Both the position numbers and the translations under genes were made by a program. Below the pieces are notes generated by a model. That model ran no database searches. It had not been told where the DNA came from and saw only the letters and a list, made by a program, of their open reading frames with translations. Positions 6,770 through 11,167 of a stretch of DNA of 11,167 nt are shown here, one piece after another. How positions within the stretch are numbered: the stretch's first letter is position 1; each line of letters starts with the position of its first letter. Source of the stretch: Pseudozyma flocculosa PF-1 (taxonomy: Eukaryota > Basidiomycota > Ustilaginomycetes > Ustilaginales > Ustilaginaceae); contig NW_006920874.1 in NCBI RefSeq assembly GCF_000417875.1, forward strand, positions 1 through 11,167. Direction: 5' to 3'.

Positions 6770-9700
6770 ATGCAGTACGTCGGCCGCCTCGTCTCCTCGG
6801 TCTACAACACCATCACACCCAACATCAACCCCGCAACCCTCAGCGGCGCAATCGACGTCATCGTCGTAGAGAAAAGGGTCGACGTCGACGAGGAGGTCGA
6901 GGTAGACGCCGCAGGCAACGAACTATCCCCAGACGAGCTCCACAAGCGCGACCGAGATGCTACCGCCGCCGCCGCCGCCGCCACCACCTCCTCTGCTGCG
7001 CCCGAGCAGCCGCGCCGCACCAAAAAGGTCAAGCGCCAGCGCCTCGAGTACGCCAGCACCCCCTTCCACGTCCGCTTTGGCAAGATGAGCGTCCTCCGCC
7101 CCGCAGAGAGAAAGGTCACCCTCCACCTCAACAACAGCCCGGACCCGCTCCCCTTTGCCATGAAGGTCGCAGACTCGGGCGAGGCCTTCTTTGTCCTCGA
7201 AATCGACGACAACGACGAGCGAGACAGGATCCCAGACGACCTCGTCACCAGCCCCATCCTCAGCGCATCCGCAAGCCCAATCACCTCGCCCGACCTCGCC
7301 GCTTCGCAGCCACCGGACGGCGACGACCAGCAGCAGTTTGTCCCGGCTTCATCGGCAGCTGGCGGCAGCGCTACCACAAAGACATCAGAGGTGGAGCCGC
7401 TCGACCTCGGCGAGTCGAGAGTCGCCGAGAGCAGCGGCGGCATCGACCTCGACGAGCCCGACATCGACGCACGCAGCGCCACCACCGTCCGCTCCGGCAC
7501 CACCGCAGAGACGTCGATCACGACGCCCAGCATGGGCCGCACATCGTCCGGCGATGCCGCAGCGGGCCCCTCTACCAGGTCGCCCAAGTCCGACGTCGAG
7601 CGCGAGACCGACGAGGCGAACGACGCTGGCGACCTCGACGTGCCCGGCGACTCGAGTCGCACCGGTTCGGGCCCCGCGGGCTCGTCCAGCCTCCTCGACA
7701 AGGTCGGCACCGCCGCGTCCAAGGCCAGTGGCGCCCTCGGTGCTGCTGGCCGCGCTGCCGTCGGAGCCGGCACACGCGGCAACGCCAAGCTCGAAAACGT
7801 CGCACGCAAGGCGCAGCGGGCCGACGGCGGCAACGGAGCCGACAGCGCCGGCGTCGACGACGGTCAAGAGGGCCACGACTACGAGCCAGAGCGGGGAGGA
7901 CCGGCGGGCAAGCGGCGCCAGCAGGACCGCGAGCAGGTGCGGGACGACGAGGCGCCCCGGTCCGAGGCCGAGAGGCTCGAGCAGCAGCTCAAGGACCGCG
8001 CCACGGGCGTCATCCGCGCCGAGGTCGAGGCCTGGGAGCCGGCCACCGTCGACGGCAACACCTCGGCCGAATCCCAGCGCGGCCTGGACCGCGAAGCTGC
8101 CGAGGCCGAGGAGCACTACCCGGAGCCCTTTGGCAGCACCACGGCGCCGAGGCCCTCGGCCGCCGCCCTCGCCGATAAGACCCGCAAGGACTTTGAGGGC
8201 GCAGCAGCGGCGCGCGCAGAGCGCTCCACGCAGGTCGAGACATACCCCGTCGCCACCTCCCGGCACTCGGAGTACCTCGGCGGCCGCAAGCTCCAGGCGG
8301 TGCCTGGAGTCGACGCCGATCACCCGATCGATCCGGCCATGGTCGATGCGAGCCTCCTCAAAGCGCGCCAGCGCGAGTCCAAGTCGCAACAGGGCCAGCA
8401 GCGCGGCCACGGTGGCCGGGACGACGACGGCGATGAGACGGCCGTGGACGATGTCGACGACGACGGGGATGTGGACCGAGTACGCGCCTCAAAGGAGCGC
8501 AAGGAAGGTAAGTGCGGCCCGTCGCCATCGTTGCCTGTTGCCCGCTGCCCGTACTCGAATGGGCGTGCTGACCGTGCCGCCAAGTCTCGATGGCACCTCT
8601 GCCTCGCTGCACCGCTCCAACAGACGTCCAGTACATGCTCGATATGGACGGCTACAAGATGACGGCCGACGGCGAGGATCTCGCGTTCCAGGAGGGCAAC
8701 CGGCTCGCCGACGAGATGCCGCTCGGTCGCCGGCACGGCGGCAACGGCAGGCATGGGCACTCGGACAAGCTCAACGGCCCGGGCCACAAGCACAAGGTGT
8801 CGCTGCCGACCACGTCGACGGCGTCGCTGCGGCGCAGGTCGGCGTCCAAGTCGCACCGGCCCAGCATCTCGATGGACTACCGGAAGCAGAAGGCGATCAA
8901 GACGAGGGACCGTAGCGGCACGCTGGGAGCGCTCGACCTCGACCTCGACGATTCGGATGATGACGACGACGACGACGACGGCACGCTTGACCTGGCGCCC
9001 TCTAGAAGCGGAAGGCGTGGCCAGGACCCGAGCGCCAAGCTCACTGGCACCTCGCACGAGCAGGACGAGCTCTCGCTTACTCGAGACCTGGCGCGTCTGG
9101 CGAGGATGAATCGCGCCTCCGACAGCAGCGGGCCCAGGCTCGGCGCTGGTGCCGGTGCTGACGCTGGCTCGTCGACCAGCCGACCGGGGCGGTCGCAAGC
9201 CCTTCACCCCGTCGACAAGCCGTCGCAGCACCGCCGTCATGCCTCGCTGTCGTACGGCCGCTCGCCATCGGGCCGTTCGAGCCCCGCCCTCGCCGGCAAC
9301 AGGACGCGCGGCGTGCCGAGGCGAGCTGGTCGGCCCGGCCACTTCCAGGAGTTTTCGCTGAGCGACACCGAGGCCGAGGTGCCCAACGCCAAGAGCACGT
9401 CCGGGCGAAACTCGCTCGCCAGCTCGACCGAATCGATCAAGGGCGCCGATGGTCGCCTGTCGCGCCTGACGCCTGCGCTGCGCGACCTCAAGATGCCGGG
9501 CGACGAGACGCCGCCGCAGGTGGTCCTCGACGACACGGCCACCGCCCACCTGGGCCACTCGAGCAACTTGAGCTGGCAGTGGGGCGAGCTAGCGCCGCGC
9601 ACCTCGGCGGCCGGCAAGTTCAACGCCGGCCCGCCCTCTGGCTATCGGCGGACGCGCTTCGCCAGCACCGACGCTTACGAGGCCCGCGGGCACTCGGCCG

Positions 9701-11167
9701 AGGTCGCCCAGGCGCTCGGACGGTACAGCCAGGACGACTCGGCGCTGACGGGCAAGCTGACCAGCTCGGACTGGGAGCCCTACGTCTTCCGCCTGGAGCT
9801 CGAGGACGCCTCGCACACGTTTGAGCTGAGCCTGTGCTACAAGGAGGGCTTTGGCGGCAACGGCGAGGGCGACTACTACGACTTTGAGGAGAACCGCGTG
9901 TCGTTCCAGCGCTTCGTCGACGACGAGGACGTGGTCAACGACGAGCGGCTCGTGGTGCGGTACAACGACCGGTTCCTCACCTGGGAAAACGCCTCGACCG
10001 TCCTGGCCACGCTCTCGCTGTACCGCAAGACGCTCTCCCCTGCCGCCTCGGGCGGCCAGGACGCTGCCCAGGGCAAGGGCGACGGCGGCCAGTCGAGGAC
10101 GTCCAAGGCGAGCTACTGGTCGCGCTGGTGGAGCCGAAGCGCCAAGAGCATCCCGGACCTCAAAGAGGCGAGCGCCGAGCAGCAGCAGCAGCAGCAGCAA
10201 GAGCGAGACGTGAGCGAGGCAAAGGCGCGGGCGGCCAGGGAGGCGTCGGCGCCCCCGGCCGGTGGCCTGCTCCCGGCGCCCGACCGACCCATCGAGCGCT
10301 CGGCGACGGACTCTATCCTCGACCAGCGCCACCTGGTCGCCACCCCGGACAGCACCGAGGCCGACAAGAACCTCGACGGGGCGCTCGCCGGCCGGTCGTC
10401 CAAGGCCGCGGCGGGCGCGGCCAAAAAAACGAGCAACAAGACGTATGCCAAGACGCTGCGCTTGACGTCGGACCAGCTCAAGTCGCTCAACCTGCGCAAG
10501 GGCGCCAACACCATCACCTTCTCCGTCACGTCGTCGTACTCGGGCGTCGCCACGTGCACGGCGCGCATCTTTCTGTGGGAGAGCTCGCACAAGATTGTCG
10601 TGTCGGACATTGACGGGACCATCACCAAGTCCGACGCCCTCGGCCACGTCTTCACCATGATTGGCCGCGACTGGACCCACATTGGCGTCGCCAAGCTCTA
10701 CACCGACATTGCCCGCAACGGCTACCGCATCATGTACCTCACCTCGCGGGCCATTGGCCAGGCCGACACGACGCGCGACTACCTCAAGGGCGTCAAGCAG
10801 AACAACTACGTGCTGCCCGACGGGCCCGTCATCATGTCGCCCGACCGCCTCATGGCCAGCTTGCACCGCGAAGTCATCCTGCGCAAGCCCGAGGTGTTCA
10901 AGATGGCGTGCCTGCGCGACATTGCGCGGCTGTTTGGCGCCGACCCGAGGACGGCCCAGGCGCAGCCGGGCGGCAACCTGGCCAATGCCAAGGGCGGCGA
11001 CGGCGATGGCGATGGCCATAATGGGCAGGACAGCAACGCCGCCACCGCCACCGCCACCGCCGCTGCTGCCGATGGCCAGGATCGAGGCGAAGGCAGGGAC
11101 GGCGTCGTCGGCGGCGGCAGCAGCCACCCGCTCGACAAGGGGGCTGGCGCAGATGCGAGCCCCGGTG
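6770..11167 (+). CDS. PAH1: Lipin/Pah1-type Mg2+-dependent phosphatidate phosphatase, 3' end outside window
   Basis: Joined 6770-8507 and 8624 to the edge, giving 1427 residues so far. It dephosphorylates phosphatidate to diacylglycerol at the ER/nuclear membrane, steering lipid to triacylglycerol and restraining membrane growth. In fungi Nem1-Spo7 activates it by dephosphorylation. N-LIP starts at MQYVGR with SGAIDVIVVE (25-34) and FHVRFGK, whose Gly104 corresponds to the glycine mutated in fld mice. A long disordered region follows, with many Ser/Thr-Pro sites and Asp8 (691-698). A conserved middle segment runs from WEPYVFRLELED (963) to SYWSRWW (about 1076). Q7 follows, then the catalytic C-LIP from TYAKTLRL (1186). 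The DIDGT motif is at 1241-1245 and YLTSRAIGQAD and KPEVFK come later. The ATG context is good (CCGCCATG). The final conserved catalytic block lies beyond the window. At over 1427 residues it is much longer than yeast Pah1 (about 860), owing to low-complexity insertions. Confidence 0.93.
8508..8623 (+). other. Spliceosomal intron of the lipin gene
   Basis: The donor is GTAAGT at 8508, a CTGAC branch site is at 8568-8572 and the acceptor AACAG ends at 8623, for 116 nt. Splicing restores the frame from KERKE to DVQYMLDMDGY and opens a frame that runs stop-free to the window edge. Read through, the upstream frame meets a stop at 8660-8662. A second AG at 8630-8631 is possible but would shift the frame. 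Confidence 0.9.
8956..8979 (+). repeat. Poly-aspartate codon run in the lipin gene
   Basis: Eight consecutive Asp codons (residues 691-698), mostly GAC, lie in the disordered linker between N-LIP and the middle segment, within a longer Asp/Leu-rich acidic patch. Acidic stretches mediate protein contacts in yeast Pah1, but that one lies at the C-terminus, so equivalence is not claimed. Confidence 0.85.
10180..10200 (+). repeat. (CAG)6CAA polyglutamine codon run in the lipin gene
   Basis: Seven Gln codons, six CAG then one CAA, fall in the linker between the SYWSRWW segment and the catalytic domain. It is a coding microsatellite, likely variable between strains, in a region where the family tolerates length change. 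Confidence 0.93.
10951..11166 (+). other. Low-complexity insertion inside the lipin catalytic domain
   Basis: After KPEVFKMACLRDIARLFGADPR, family members normally proceed within a short distance to the last conserved block of the phosphatase fold. Here 70 or more residues rich in Gly, Asp and Ala (GGC-GAT repeats near 10996-11020, GCC-ACC repeats near 11041-11060) follow in frame, to the window edge. I see no strong GTRNGT donor between 10900 and 10985, so an in-frame insertion is favoured over an intron. Confidence 0.65.

Noticed and set aside
7191..8915. Plus-strand alternative frame of 574 codons within the lipin gene
   Set aside because: The product is almost entirely Arg, Ser, Pro, Thr and Ala, as expected from an off-frame reading of GC-rich codons. 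The lipin frame has clear homology features.
8320..9558. Minus-strand open frame of 412 codons opposite the lipin linker
   Set aside because: Same compositional shadow. It is Arg/Val/Ala-rich with no family motif and crosses the lipin intron with no logic of its own.
9589..11127. Long open frame (512 codons) on the minus strand opposite the lipin catalytic region
   Set aside because: It is the mirror of a GC-rich coding strand whose C/G third positions leave few antisense stops. Its protein is low-complexity with no recognisable domain, and the plus strand carries unmistakable lipin motifs here.
1..11167. Search for CRISPR arrays, transposon ends, rRNA, viral or toxin genes, or a biosynthetic or defence cluster
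   Set aside because: There are no regularly spaced identical repeats, no transposase or polymerase motifs, no terminal inverted repeats with target duplications, and no gene pairing suggesting a dedicated system. The three genes are conserved fungal household genes.

Overview
This is GC-rich eukaryotic (fungal) DNA. It has long exons with strong C/G bias at third codon positions, short introns (135 and 116 nt) with GTGAGT/GTAAGT donors and CTGAC-type branch sites, CT-rich leaders and simple-sequence tracts in the spacers. The gene content and the long, low-complexity-padded proteins suggest a basidiomycete, possibly a smut relative (Ustilaginomycotina). That placement is an inference from style, not proven.

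Layout. (1) 1-235: upstream flank with a (CT)16 microsatellite, in-frame stops and no ATG. (2) 236-2434, + strand: a KEX1-like serine carboxypeptidase in two exons. Exon 1 carries the whole catalytic domain; exon 2 carries the transmembrane anchor and an acidic tail. (3) 2435-3928: a 1.5-kb tail-to-tail spacer with degenerate tandem repeats and no supportable gene. (4) 5161-3929, - strand: a carbon-nitrogen hydrolase (nitrilase superfamily) of unknown substrate with a complete Glu-Lys-Cys triad. (5) 5162-6769: a 1.6-kb divergent spacer, G-rich on its left and C-rich on its right. It contains a 58-bp-period direct repeat, a C19 run, a purine tract and an imperfect hairpin, and probably holds both promoters and leaders. 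(6) 6770 to the window end, + strand: a lipin/Pah1-type phosphatidate phosphatase in at least two exons. It has N-LIP, middle and catalytic C-terminal (DIDGT) domains and runs off the edge.

The three genes are ordinary cellular housekeeping genes: late-secretory proprotein trimming, amide or nitrile chemistry, and phosphatidate-to-diacylglycerol conversion. No pathway obviously links them, and they do not look like a cluster. I see no rRNA, tRNA, CRISPR, transposon or viral sequence. The points most worth a second look are intron positions that would create domain-truncated proteins if retained, low-complexity insertions inside two conserved lipin domains, an apparently missing KEX1 signal-peptide exon, and the repeat structure of the divergent promoter. 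I did not find a convincing new biological system here.
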